A DNA stretch of 64,000 bases from Muricea muricata (taxonomy: Eukaryota > Cnidaria > Anthozoa > Malacalcyonacea > Plexauridae), in the NCBI GenBank assembly GCA_963855995.1, contig CAWLCR010000074.1, positions 1 to 64,000 on the forward strand. Reading direction: 5' to 3'. The position numbers and the translations under genes are program-made. A model generated the notes under the pieces. The model worked only from the letters and a program-made list of their open reading frames with translations, was not told where the DNA came from and searched no databases. Each line of letters starts with the position of its first letter. The stretch's first letter is position 1. Positions 34,254 through 45,935 of this stretch are shown here, one piece after another.

Positions 34254-34411
34254 CCAGTTCAGGATGTTCTCCAGGGTAGCTTCTTTCTTGTCTCTTTCTA
34301 GATCACGTGCTCAAATTATTATAGCTCATGATTATTGTTCATGTCGTTAGGACGATCCACTTCTTTGAGCGTGTAGTAGCTTCTGTTGGCTAGGTGGACT
34401 AATTCACAAAA

Positions 34412-35361
34412 TCAACCGTCTTCACCGTCCTGGAGCACCTTGAACTTGGATATGTCTTGTGTAATTGTGTCGGCTATGAATCTTGGGTCTCCATAGATTG
34501 AATCGAGATAGTCCCATGCAGCTTTGTAGTCACATCCGATTCCTTTAATTAATTCCAACGGTTTTCCTTCAAGACTTGCTCGCAAGATTGTTATTGCATC
34601 TCTTTCACTGTATCGAGATTCAACAACATGCTTGAAATCAGCGCGAAACACAAAATAATCTCTTACATCACCTTTGAATTTGGGTAATTTCGGCTTTTCC
34701 ACTTTGAATGCACACGAATTAGTTTCATTGTCAACCTTTAAACTCTCCACTTCCGGTTCGGGTGTTGGCTCCAAATGTCCTTGAACGCTGTTCTGGTCCT
34801 CTTCGATTAGTTCTACGTCTAGGGAGTTGTCGTCTGAATTTGGTACGTTGGTTTGATCCTCAGTTATTACGGTATTTCCATTTTCTTGAGTATTTTCTTG
34901 GGCGACTGCATCTGGTTTGATTTAGCAATTTCTTGATTTTCTTCGTTCTTGATTTGGGTCACCTGCACTTTCTTCAATTTCAAAATATAATCCTTTGCAC
35001 GGAACTCTTCGATACATTTTTCTTCCTTTGCATATTCTTCATGGTCAATCTTCTCCACGAGTTCCTCATGCTTTGTTACCGCCGTTTTATAATCTATTTC
35101 CACGAGTTTTAGCGCTTCTGTAACTTCTTCAAGAGGTCGGTTATTCTCAATCATACTTACTAAATTATTACAACGCCGTGTTAGCGAACTGTTCGCGTTT
35201 ATTCTTGCTTTTTTCGCATATATTTTACTGTGAGACTTGACCAGCACTTGCTGTGAACCTTTTGGACGCCGGATACAAACACAGAAATCGAATTTATGGT
35301 CCGTCGGGTTTCGCAGCACAACAATCCGTTTAGAACACGCCGAAACGTATAGTATAAGCAA
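34412..35361 (-). pseudogene. BEL/Pao Gag
   Basis: The N-terminal part (34867-35361) is a helical, charged region (LTRRCNNLVSMIENNRPLEE; VEKIDHEEYAKEEKCIEEF), and a second frame (34412-34774) has KPKLPKFKGDVRDYFVFRAD and RASLEGKPLELIKGIGCDYK, typical of the BEL/Pao Gag core (DUF1759-like). A shift near 34870 separates them, and a stop follows the core. Gag forms the particle that packages the element RNA. Confidence 0.8.
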
Positions 35362-35560
35362 TAAGTTTTTATTCGATCTAAAACATGAAGTACAAATATA
35401 GTTGTAGACTAGGTAACAAATATTTCATGCACTCTTTAAAACGTTGAACTTACTTCTTGGCGAGCTCTAGTCTCTATTAAACGTCCGATTTAAAATAACC
35501 CAACCACTATATACACCGTTCCTGAACATGAAATGAAAGTTTACTTTCCCGCCGTTTTTG
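35350..35560 (-). promoter_or_regulatory. Candidate 5' LTR / promoter of the BEL/Pao element
   Basis: On the minus strand a TATATAG box (near 35510) is followed by AATAAA (near 35365) just upstream of Gag, the order expected of an LTR with R. No second LTR copy was found, so this rests on motifs only. The rest to 35964 is unassigned. Confidence 0.3.
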
Positions 35561-36035
35561 TATCTGCGCAGCAGATATATTGTTATCACCTTCTGTGTGT
35601 GTGCATGTGTGTGTTAACACCGGAATTTGTACCTCACGGTACAGAACGCCCGTGATAGAGATTCGCAGGCTAAACAAAACGGCGGCTGAAACTATGAGCG
35701 CGTTTTAAACGCTGATTTTAACACTAATATATGAGGCGATTGGGGTTCGTTGAGGTGAGTTATTCGAACGTTTTAGTATGTATGGTGTACAGGAATGGTC
35801 AAGCAATGTGCCGTGGTTTAAATTGATGGATTTCAGTCGTTATTTAGCGAAATATTCATGAAAGCGTTTAGTGTTTGGGATTATCTGTTTTAATGCTATC
35901 TGAGTACAGTACGTGTCTTTATGTATTGTTTTTGTTGTTATCATTAAGAATCTTTGCTATGTTACAGGCGGTGTTCGCATAGCGACCGCAAAGCATGCTG
36001 GGCGAAAAAAAAAATGCGCTCATTTTGCGTCGAGT

Positions 36036-37331
36036 CATGGTCGAGCGAACATCGTGATCAAAAATTTATTCCCGTTCTTAAAACGATATTGCAAAGAGGC
36101 AAATCTAGCAAATTTCGCTGGAAAAACAGCAGCAATCGATGCTTCATGCTGGATGCACCGTGCCTTGGCAATTTCGGTGTCTGGTAGTGGAAATAGGGAA
36201 GGGTAAGTTGACAAAATCATTTGTTATGAATATGATGCTTTGAAATTTACACGCTGTGCAGTGAATTTGTATTAATATTTATTATTCATTTGTTCGCTCT
36301 GTTTCAGGTTAGCAACCATTTTCAAAAAACATTTAGGGCTGGTGGTAGACGCTGGAATTATCCCGTTTGTTGTTTTCGATGGCATGGCTCTGCCTGCCAA
36401 AGCGAATAAGGCTGCTAAAAGGAAACGGTGAGATACCATACCTTGTATTTTATTCGTTAGCATTCTTAACGATACCGAACAGAATCCAAGCGGATGATTT
36501 ATTGTTATACTATGCTGCTGAATTATTTTGCTAGAATGAGAGGAGAGGCTTTGAAAAAGGCAGACGAAAGTGGCAGTAGAGATGAGCACAATAAACATTG
36601 TAGCCAAGCAATTTCCATTACATTTGACGACATATCTCTGTGCATACAGGTATAGAACTCTCTGTATTCTACTGTTACATTTATTTAAAATGAGCATACG
36701 TACATATATAGCAAGCGTCTTTCGTATTTTCTTTTAGATATGTTTAGAGAAAAATATTCGGTTTGTTGTGGCACCATATGAAGCTGACGCTCAAATTGCA
36801 TATCTGGTAAAAAATGGTCATTGCGATTTTGCCATAACCGAAGACTCAGATTTGCTTCCATATGGTTGTAAAGAGGTACACATAATTATTCTTTTTAAAA
36901 CAATAATAGTTCATTGCTGTGACTAAATATTCAAATATAGTGACATGCTGATATGTTGTAAAATAGTTAGCATGTAGTCCCCTGTCTCTATTTAGCCCCC
37001 CTTTGATACAAGCCCCCATTCTAAAGCTTGCAAAAGGAAATAAGCCCTCTTCCTACACCTAACTCCTAAGCAAAGTAATCTGTATGCATGAAAAAAAATA
37101 TATTTGACAATAACACAGTTGTTTTGCACTGCCAACCCCAACTATCCCCCAGGCTGAACAGCCAAAACTGAAAGAACTTTTCTGACATTACATTTGCAGA
37201 TATTTGTCAAAGTCAAGTTAAGTGGTGTTGGGAACTTTTATGTGCTTCAAGGAATTTTGGTTGATTTGAAATTAACCATTGAAGAATTCCAGAAGTTGTG
37301 CATTGTTGCTGGATGCGACTATCTTGACAAT
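36036..37331 (+). CDS. EXO1/FEN1-family 5' nuclease, N and I domains, five exons, truncated
   Basis: Exons about 36036-36202, 36308-36427, 36535-36649, 36738-36875 and 37200-37331 join in one frame at GT/AG sites. Motifs in order: [32 protein letters not shown] (metal-binding Asp), [20 protein letters not shown] (second Asp), [12 protein letters not shown] (Glu and Asp), [14 protein letters not shown] (two Asp) and [11 protein letters not shown] (last Asp). All expected metal ligands are there. The order and spacing fit EXO1 better than FEN1 or GEN1. The usual N-terminal Met-Gly is replaced by Ile-Val, so the start is lost or lies upstream. The helix-two-turn-helix and the long C-terminal tail of EXO1 are missing after exon 5. 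It lies entirely inside a TIR element, so it looks like a captured or element-borne gene. Confidence 0.8.
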
Positions 37332-38079
37332 GTGAGAGGAAGATTTTCTCTGCTTCTGACAGCGATTCATACTTTTTGGCCAAATGCTTGTTAACCCTCG
37401 AACGACAGAATCCACCTGGAAAAAAATAAATTTAGTATCAATAAGGTTTCACAAGGTTGTCATTTAGGGGATGGGACAGGTATATACTAGTTATCAGCAA
37501 TGACAGAAATTGGGGGGGAAATAATGGCAATAATGAACAACATGATGTACAGTTTATCAATTCATATTTACACTGCATAACAAAATTCACCTTTAAAATA
37601 TAGTGTTTAAATTTTAAAATTTCTTCCAAACTTTGCAACTAGAATGCCAAAAATACTATTTCAGGGCACTAAATTGAAAGTATTTTATGGGGGCATCACC
37701 TGCAAACTCCTATAATAGGACGTGTGCCTTAGACACAATCCCCCCCCCAAATTGGCCAATTGGTTATTAGTTAATTTTATTTTCCATTTATCTTTTTATG
37801 TTGACATTTATAAAAGGCCTGGCAGCTTCCCAATCAAAAGCTTTAAGTTCACATTTGTAATAAGAACAGTTACAAGAACAAAACTGATGTGTCCTTGTAA
37901 TATTTGGATAAATATTGTATATCTTTATTTTACAGTTACTAATTTGAGTGTAACCAGCACACTACATTAAATTCAAAAAACATCATCACATATTCCTACA
38001 TCACTGGCTACAACATGTAAACACATACATAATTTACTTGTTTAGATCTTTTTTAGATTAAGGCAAATCAAATAATGCT

Positions 38080-38412
38080 CTAAAATTGTTTTAAAAATGA
38101 CAAACCTGTTCTGGTAGAATTGCTTGAGTTATTAACAGCCTCTGCACAGGCGTTCCAGTACTTCATGTCCTTGGTATTCGGCCATTTATTTGTAAACGCG
38201 TTTTCCCAGAACAGGAAAATATATTGCACTAGAGCTGATTCCTCTTTTTCTGTCCACTGATCGACAGTCACACGTTCCTTCTTGGAAAGATCTTCTTCTG
38301 ATCCAAAAAGCGTCCGTCTAGATGTTCCTTGAACATTTTGCTTGCATGATGGCTTTCCTGGCGTATTGCCTTCCACGACTGAGGGCCTCTTGGCCGCCAT
38401 AACAGCTATCAA
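38080..38412 (-). CDS. SANT/Myb-like protein exon
   Basis: A minus-strand frame starting MAAKRPSVVEGNTPGK near 38400, basic and Ser-rich, followed by WTEKEESALVQYIFLFWENA and WPNTKDMKYWNACAEAVNNS. The three spaced aromatic residues match a SANT/Myb-like DNA-binding domain of the sort that accompanies DNA transposons. It probably splices at ACAG|GTTTGT near 38103, since the following residues diverge. A small upstream frame near the right TIR (MAEKRQKFVHLSG, about 38793) may be an alternative first exon. It is convergent with the nuclease gene. Confidence 0.6.
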   Translation of the reverse strand: MIAVMAAKRPSVVEGNTPGKPSCKQNVQGTSRRTLFGSEEDLSKKERVTVDQWTEKEESALVQYIFLFWENAFTNKWPNTKDMKYWNACAEAVNNSSNSTRTGLSFLKQF

Positions 38413-38853
38413 ATTTAAAAATTATTACCAAAAGAACGGCATATTGAAGGCGAAAAATATTATTCATGCAGAGGGGCGCGCTGGGGCGCGATTGCATAAG
38501 AATATAAAATAAATGTCGATCTTCGCATATATGATGTTAAAACAACCAAAAGCTACTGATATAATCGAACAGATGATTTTGAAATACCGGTTCGAATTAC
38601 AACTAAAATTACAGCTGAAAGAGTTTGTAAGAATATCCCATCAAATGTTACTTAACACAATTAATAAATTACTTCATCTTAAAAAGCTTCTTTTAAATAA
38701 TATATAAAATATGTAAACCAAATAAATTTACCTTTTCAAACAAAAGAAAACCTCCCAGAAAGATGAACAAATTTCTGTCTCTTTTCCGCCATCTTGAAAA
38801 TTAAGCGTCAATAATGCTTTGCGGGCGCTATGCGCACACCGCCTGCTATGTTA

Positions 38854-40730
38854 TTTGCTTTACATGGACGGAAATTGCATCGCACTTTGTCAACAATTTG
38901 TTTATGACTACTGTCGAATATGCCTATAAATGTGGTGCCAAATTTTCATCCAATATTTTATGTAACATCTGCTATCGTCCTACAGGCAGGCGACAAAAAT
39001 AAGATATCTCAATAAACATTTGTTACTTTACAATTATAGAACTTGTGTTTGTTTGTGGAATTTTATGCACTCTTGTTGAGTAATATTGGCACGTGTACCG
39101 TTATAATATATTATCATCATGGAAAAAACTAGAAGTATATCTGTGATATTTTATGTAAAAAATATAATTTTTAATAATACTCATCTTTTGAATTACCAGT
39201 TTAATATTTCTTATATTGTTTGCATTAAGTTGTATATTTTGTTTCTGGAATGTTTCGTGTTTCGCCACAGTTTCTAGAATTTAGAACTTATGTCTCATGT
39301 ACATTCAGCACCCTGTACACCTTATGCATAATTTTTTATCTTGACCACATATCGAAGAAAAAAAACTCTTAGCAAGTTTAGCAATGCGTAATTTCCTGTT
39401 TCCTCTACATGCATCACCATTTTTGCAACGACCTAAATATCAGTTGGTATATACCTAATTGGTATAGACAAATAAGTACTTTACTATTCACTTTTTTAGG
39501 CTGCAATAGACCTTTTCACTTGTACATCACAATTACATAGAATCTAAACAGTCGGCTGGGTATAATATCCAGCGTCAGAATAATGCCGGCATTGCGCAGA
39601 TACATGTACGCATAGCGTACCTATTTTTCTATGTTCGCATACTAATTAGATCACTGATCTAAACAATTTATATTGGCAATTTTATGCGTGTACAAATACT
39701 TCAAACAACATAAGAAGTATGCATTTGTGGTCTCTACAGTAACTGCAGTGTGTCCCAGAAAAAAGGCCACCCTGTGATGTCAAGCGCTAGTGCCAAACGT
39801 TCAAATTCGAACGTTTTAAATCCCTAACGAGGCCAAGAATACGCGTAACTCCTGCCATATACAGAGACTTGCATCTAAATTTGAGCTACTGTATTTCCTT
39901 CGGTTTCCAAGATACAATGATGAGTTTTGAGTGTCCTTGAATCGACAGTCAAGCTCATATATAAACAAATATCCCCCAAAAGTAATTATTTTCGGCTATT
40001 TTTCTGGTCGCACATGACCATATTTTTGTATTGTTTTTACATGGGGCATTGCGACGTTTTCCCGGTATGACATCACCAAGCTAATTTACCCAGCCTCTTC
40101 TCTCCCGGCCAAAATTTAAAAACACAATTTTTGGTGTGTTTGAAGTACCAAATACCTCTGGAATTATTTCAATCTCCGTTCGAAGAATGGTATATATCAT
40201 TCGAATCGTCTCGTTACGGTGCATTTTATAAAAATTGGTGATACGACATATGCACTTTAAACAGCTCATGCTTACATTGTTTTGAACGAACTATACCTGA
40301 CAGCAACCTTATAAACCTTCAAACCTAATTTCTCCCTCCAAATTTATCCTATTTTGACATTTCGTATATGCTTTGCGTGTAATGTGCAACATTTAAGACC
40401 AGCAAAAAATCAAGAAAACAGCGGCCAAAGCCGTGGTAATCAATAGAATTGAGCGAGTCTCGTGCAATAGAAATGGAAAGAATAGTAAACAATCAATGCT
40501 AAAATTTCACCTAATTTTTTCAAATATTGTCGGAGTTATCACACTCAGATTTGCAGTGTACACCCGCGTATAATATACTGCTATTATTGATGGCCAGGTT
40601 TAGATAAGGAAGCATGCTGTGTAAAGGCTGAGTACAGGCTGTGTACCAGTTCGTGATTTACAGTTTACGATAATAGTTACAATTCGTCAACTTTTTCATT
40701 TTTTAATCAAATTAACGTTTATTGCGAGAT
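38854..40730. other. Intergenic, no gene recognised
   Basis: AT-rich sequence; the short frames here are not convincing. No repeat pair identified. Confidence 0.45.
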
Positions 40731-40733
40731 TTA

Positions 40734-41251
40734 GGGCCTGTTTACATGAAGGTAGGGTGACCCTAGTAGAAGGGTTACCCTAGCAAACGGTCAGAAAAAA
40801 GCAAGCGTTTACATGAGATAGGGTAACCCTACTGCTAGGGCTATGTTCACCGGTAGGGTCACCCTATGTTAACGTGGTCGCTCAGCCGTTCATTTAAAAA
40901 ATGATATTAACGTGCGAAGTTCTTGTGGTATGCTGTGTGATACTGTGTCTGGCTAATTTTGTTGTTTCATTTCAGTGTTGTGACCATCTTTGTTTGTTTG
41001 ACATTTACTGAAGGCGAATAATTCGACCCGCTTGATAGGGTAACCCTACCTGACGCGTTTACATGGCTTGTGTAAACAAAAAGATAGCCCTACTGCTAGG
41101 GTAACCCTATCTATTTGATAGGGTAACCCTACCGCTAGGGTAACCCTAGCGCACATGTAAACGCTTCCTATAAAACATATTGTAGTAGGGTAACTCGCTT
41201 ACTAGGGTAACCCTTCTGCTAGGGTCACCCTACTTCCATGTAAACAGGCCC
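40734..41251. mobile_element. Harbinger-type MITE made of TAGGGTAACCCTA units
   Basis: Termini GGGCCTGTTTACATGAAGGT and the reverse complement GGGCCTGTTTACATGGAAGT are flanked by TTA at 40731-40733 and 41252-41254, the TWA duplication of PIF/Harbinger. Both halves hold many palindromic TAGGGTNACCCTA units and the internal phrase GTTTACATG recurs. No coding capacity. Confidence 0.88.
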
Positions 41252-43064
41252 TTACATTGATTGAATGCTACCTGGATGATTTTCTATTTTCGTTATTCAA
41301 TGTGATTGGTTAGTGTTGTCTAGGCGGCCCCTTATTGTAAACGCTCTGTAACTAGAAAATTAACCAGTGAGATTTATTAAGTATGTACAATGAATCAAAG
41401 AGGTTCATTTAGTATTCAAAATTAGATTCATTATTATGGATAACTAACTCATAGGATTGATTTCTTATGCTTAGTTAGCATAATACGAGATTAATCTATC
41501 ATGCCAAATTAAATAACGAGATTTGTCTAGTATGCCTGCCTGATTAACCAATGCTCAATTATTTAACTTCAAGGCTTCGTGCCCAGGTAAAACGGGGATA
41601 AAATTTGCTGCTGGAAATCGAGAGTTTGCATGAGAGTTCTGTCTGATCCATGCTCCGCTAAAGTGAGAATTCGTTAAAATGCAAGTTAAACTTATTTGAG
41701 ATGTCAATATGTTTCTTAAATATATTGTTGTTGTTGACAGTTGACATTCAAACCTGGAGTAGAGCAGATCTTGCTGCATGTTTTATTCATACTTTTCATA
41801 ATAATTACTTTTCAATTATACAATAAAGTAAAACCAACAAAGTAGCTAATCTCAAGGAACACTGGATTTTTTTAAAGAATTTGATTTAGCGTCGCTCTTT
41901 ATTACGTTAAAAAACCTTATATAAGTAAGCATGCTCAGGCAATTATTTCCCTATCCCGAGCTCGCGTGCGGTGAATATTTATATTGTTACGTTACGCCTT
42001 TAGGGTCCTCTAAACGACAAGACAGTGAGTGGAAAATCAGGATGTGGATCTTCAGTTACCAATGCCGTGTAACATAAAAAGCAGATGAATTACGTATGTT
42101 TGTCCAAGTTTAGATAAATAGATTCGGCTCATATTTTAACTATTGGTTGGCCTTAGTATAATATAGCTTACAATGTATTTAGGTTTTGAACATTTTGGCT
42201 CTATTTGGAAGAAAATTGCAAATTATTTTCTTGCCCGATCGCCAGTTTGTATGAGCTTCTAAATTTTTTATCGACTTCGACTGCCAAAACGAAATGACCC
42301 ATCGATCGCGATCTTTTTTTCAAAATCATTTTCAACGTTTTAGTTTATGCCTAAATATATTTAGGAGAACTTTCAACTTATTTAAGGATTATTTTACAAA
42401 TTATTTTGAAACGCGTGCGAATTCTGTTTGAAAAAAAGGGACAAAATATGTGCCAAACCAAATTTATTCCACAATATTTTGTGAATGAAAAGTTCAAGCA
42501 ATAAATATAACTTTGTGAAAAAATCAGATCTTCAATTATAGCCACGACACATTTATCTCCTTCGATATTGTTGAATTCTGTTCCTGTATAACTGAACATC
42601 TTCTAGAAGATGCAATAGCTTGGATAAAAACTTTAACTAGTATAATTGTAAAATTTATGAATGATTAATAAGCTAATTACCCAATAAATGAACCATATTT
42701 ATGTCACATGATATCTTTTTAAACCCCAATACAGGTCAACAATCTGATAAAGCTATGTCCTAATTAGTATTCTTAACCTTTGATACAGCTGTATCCTAAT
42801 TAGCATGCATTTATTAACTTTGTTAAAATATGTTCCTGATTAATATTCATATAATATTATTAAATAATATTAAGCTAATGATATTTCACATTCATTACCT
42901 GTTGTTTCATTTCACAAGTACGTACGCGCTCGCCATTGTAATTCCCCATACAGATCTGCCACTCGTATTATTTTTATCTATTACTTAACGACGAACATTT
43001 AGCTCTTCATTAATTAAGCACGCAAGAAAATCCCTGCTGTTTTACGTGAGTAAAACGAGGGTAA

Positions 43065-43390
43065 AGAACAAAAATGATTCCGTGTTTGATGTTACAATGG
43101 GTAGCCACGATGGTGCTGAAGTGCGTTAACTTGTCGGACTGTTTATCCTAAACCATCTCTCGTAAAAGTTTGGCAGCGGCAATGTTGGGCTCTGCCGTGA
43201 TGACGGTCTGATTTTAGTGTGTGGCACCTCGGGTGAAGTAGCTGATAAAACCAGGAAAGAACTGCATGGTATTTTCAACAGTCGTGGCCTAAAAATAACA
43301 GCAGATTTTTACTGCCACACCGTCAACTTCCTTGTTATCAACCTAAATCCACAAGAAGGAACCTTCTCGCCTTCTGACGTCCAAAAGTTT
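43065..43390 (+). pseudogene. Penelope-like RT fragment 2
   Basis: The plus strand reads SVFDVTMGSHDGAEV, a stop, LVGLFILNHL, then GNVGLCRDDGLILVCGTSGE and VADKTRKELHGIFNSRGLKI followed by a decayed LDVTLNL-type box. This matches the same RT region as the element at 14801-15187, and here the RDDG box keeps both Asp residues. Stops at about 43127 and 43160 show it is dead; only about 320 bp remain. Confidence 0.82.
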
Positions 43391-43464
43391 TAGGCCACCC
43401 TATTTTTTGCTTTTTTATAACAAGGAATATCTAACTCAAAATTGAACAAATTACAATGAAACTT

Positions 43465-44156
43465 GTACATGTGATCGAGGAAAACGTTATCTACAACTTA
43501 CGTCTTTAAAAAATTGGATATTGCAAACTGAAAGTTCGTCTGTAGTATATGTATATACTTTAGTGCTTTTGTACAAATTCAAAAACAAATCAAGCAAATC
43601 AATAATTTGATTGTTAATTTTTTTATCCGATTCTATTGTAAATAGGTTATAGTGTTCCAGAAATAAATAAAACCTTTAGTACGAAACGTGATTGCAAATT
43701 CAATCATTATTGAATCAGCTTAATAGAGAAATCTCATGTGTTATAAACACATTACAAATCTATATCTTGTGAGCAGCGTTCATTGATATTCGTCCTAAAA
43801 TTAAACTTTCTTGCTCCTTATAATGTCCGCATGTTAAAACGGTTGAAGAAAAATGGTTTCAAATAGAGTAGCGCAGATGGTTTGAAAGTGGCTCTTTTTT
43901 TAAGATGGCCAAATTTTGTCCAAACTGAAAACTGCATGTTGCATCAAAAGTTTTCTATTCGCCTGGAATGATTCAATAGATGAGTTTGCTGTAGTGTTAT
44001 GGTGAAAAAGATTATTTTTATGAGCTGTACATTGTAAAATATAAACTTGGCGGAAAAGTAGTACACCACTCGTCCGGTTACAGCCGAACTTCCAGTTTGC
44101 AATGTCCATTTTTTAAAATAGTAAGTTGTAGATAACGTTTTGCTCAATCACATGTA
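43465..44156. repeat. Inverted-repeat pair, MITE-like
   Basis: TGTACATGTGATCGAGGAAA..CGTTATCTACAACTTAC at 43465 recurs inverted at 44080-44156, continuing into AAAAAATKGAYATTGCAAACTGRAAGTTCG. The arms are about 80-100 bp, the interior about 500 bp. The right end abuts the next element. Confidence 0.6.
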
Positions 44157-45559
44157 CAGTGCGAACCATGGTATTAGGTTTATAAAATATTTATGCCGTA
44201 CGTATTCAAAATGAGCATTGCTATTCATTAATTAAAACTTCCGAACATCAAAACAAAGTTGTGGGAAGATCTTTACGATGTTGATATTTGATGTTAGTCA
44301 CATGACTGAAAAAATATGGCGCTGTTCCATTTTTCAGGCGTACCACGCTATTAGTTTTAAAAATGTGATAACACGATAAGACGTCGTTTTAGGCGTTTGA
44401 AGGAGAACTGTTCGTAAATTATCATGATCAACGTCTTTCAACATTTTGAGAAAGTTTGCTTTGCCATATATCTTCAGAATTAGCAATGATCGATTCCTGG
44501 TAAGCGATAATAATTCTAAAAGTACTTCCACTGGTGTCGTGGAATAAACGTTTGGAACTGGATTGAGGCAAAAAAGTGCTTGAGAGCACAACAAGTCGAG
44601 ACAGAGAAGACAGACAAGTCGAGATCAACATGATAATGCCCTAATGCTGGGAAAAGGAACTTCTGATGAAAGGTTTTAGGTACCCGCCAAAGAAGTGGTA
44701 GAACGATAATTTAGATCCGTATTATTAGCAACCAACATGTCTTCATATTATGTGCCTAAATGTGCAAAAGAGACCTCTGATCCCTATTTCCGCTGTTACT
44801 AGCAGAAATCGTTTGCTTTACCACTTTTTTGTTGACTCCTTAGCCTCGCCTGTCACATACCATCATTGAATATCAATAATCTAACCCATGCATGCATTTT
44901 CCAAGCTTTATCATGCTGATTTCGTCTGCCCGTCAAAAGGACAAACTTCCGTTGTGCTCTCAAGCATTTTTTGCCTCAATCCAGTTCCAAACGTTTATTC
45001 CACGACACCAGTGGAGGTACTTTTAGAATTATTATTGCTTGCCAGGAATCTATCATTGCTAGTTTTGATATGGCAGAGCAAACTTTCTCAAAATGTCGGT
45101 AGGCGTTGATCATGATAATTTACGAACAGTTCTCCTTCAAACGCCTAATACCTCCCACTCTTATCCATTTTAGAAATCCAGAATCCCACTTTTCCACCGT
45201 TCCACGTAATCTTTGAAAAAGCCTTCAACTATGACACCAAGTTCGTTTATTTTCTAACTAAAACATTCTCTTGTTGTTACCTAAGCTGTTTTTGGTTAAT
45301 GAAGGTCGTTTACCCTTCCAATTAAGTTAAAAACGACGTCTTATCGTGTTATCATATTTTTAAAACTAATAGCGTGGTCCGCTTGAAATATGGTTCAGCG
45401 CCATATATTTTCAGTCATGTGACTAACATCAAATATCAACATCGTAAAGATCTTCTCACAACTTTGTTTTGATGTTCGTCAGTTTTAATGAATAGTAATG
45501 CTCATTTTGAACACGTACGGCGTAAATATCTTATAAAACTAATATCGTGGGTCGCAGTG
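44157..45559. mobile_element. Tc1/mariner-like fold-back element
   Basis: TIRs CAGTGCGAACCATGGTATTA (left) and reverse complement of right end CACTGCGACCCACGATATTA are bounded by TA (44155-44156, 45560-45561). The arms extend 450 bp or more, including GTCACATGACTGAAAA..TATGGCGC; the right arm holds an extra block of about 160 bp at 45150-45325. No transposase frame. Confidence 0.78.
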
Positions 45560-45935
45560 TATTGTTTAAACTTTTGAATCACAAAATATAGTTGAATAAA
45601 TTTGGTTAGCACATAGGAAAAAAAGGCGCTATTTTTGTCCCATTTTTTCAAACTGAATTCGTACTCTTCAGAAATAATTTATAAACTATCTTGTATAAGT
45701 TTAGTGTTGACGTAAATATATTTAGGCATACTAAAACGTTGAAAATGTGTTGATGGGTGTGTCAAATGAGTTGCTGGGTGATTTATTTTTTGGCAGAGTT
45801 GCTATAAAATTTAGAACCTAAAAATAGTGATGGAGCAAGAAATTTTTTTCTAAACAGAGCTAAAATTTTCCAAACTAAATACATCACAAGTTATATTATG
45901 CTAAGGCCTGCCGAATCTATCGCCTTGCCGCGAGT

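Larger units (their letters stand above)
18556..35560 (-). mobile_element. BEL/Pao LTR retrotransposon, with nested insertions
   Basis: Minus-strand order from right to left is Gag, zinc knuckle, aspartic protease, RT, RNase H, integrase, the BEL/Pao layout. The coding parts add up to roughly 5.5-6 kb, but the whole spans about 17 kb because of insertions at 28595-32049 and 21461-28501 (both in the RT/RNase H region), 20891-21080 and 19998-20413. A possible 5' LTR with TATATA and AATAAA lies at about 35350-35560 (minus strand). No matching 3' LTR was seen: the left end abuts the LINE tail at 18555. Frameshifts occur in every domain, so the copy is dead. Confidence 0.8.
35965..38845. mobile_element. 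TIR element carrying an EXO1-like nuclease and a SANT gene
   Basis: The 8-bp CTATGTTA is repeated at 35957-35964 and 38846-38853. Inside are inverted termini CAGGCGGTGTTCGCATAGCG (left) and reverse complement of the right end CAGGCGGTGTGCGCATAGCG, extending to about 33 bp (MCCGCAAAGCAT). An 8-bp duplication and CAG start suit hAT-like or another 8-bp-TSD superfamily. It holds five exons of a nuclease on the plus strand and a SANT-like frame on the minus strand, and no transposase I can recognise, so it is probably mobilised in trans. Confidence 0.85.
42115..45935. repeat. Large inverted duplication enclosing 3 kb
   Basis: The segment at about 42115-42500 (TAGATTCGGC, CCTTAGTATAATATAGCTTA, CAACGTTTTAGTTTATGCCT, AAATATATTTAGG) recurs in reverse complement at 45590-45935. 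Divergence is about 20-25 percent. The arms enclose a Penelope fragment, an inverted repeat at 43465-44156 and a Tc1-like fold-back element. It may be an old TIR element or a rearrangement. Confidence 0.6.

Noticed and set aside
35913-36206. ATG at 35913 as the nuclease start
   Set aside because: It lies outside the TIR element and the residues before NLFPFLK are unlike the family; the true start appears lost, so the ORF start is probably coincidental.
40734-41251. Interstitial telomeric repeat
   Set aside because: TAGGGT words occur as palindromes between TIRs with a TTA duplication, not as a head-to-tail (TTAGGG)n array.
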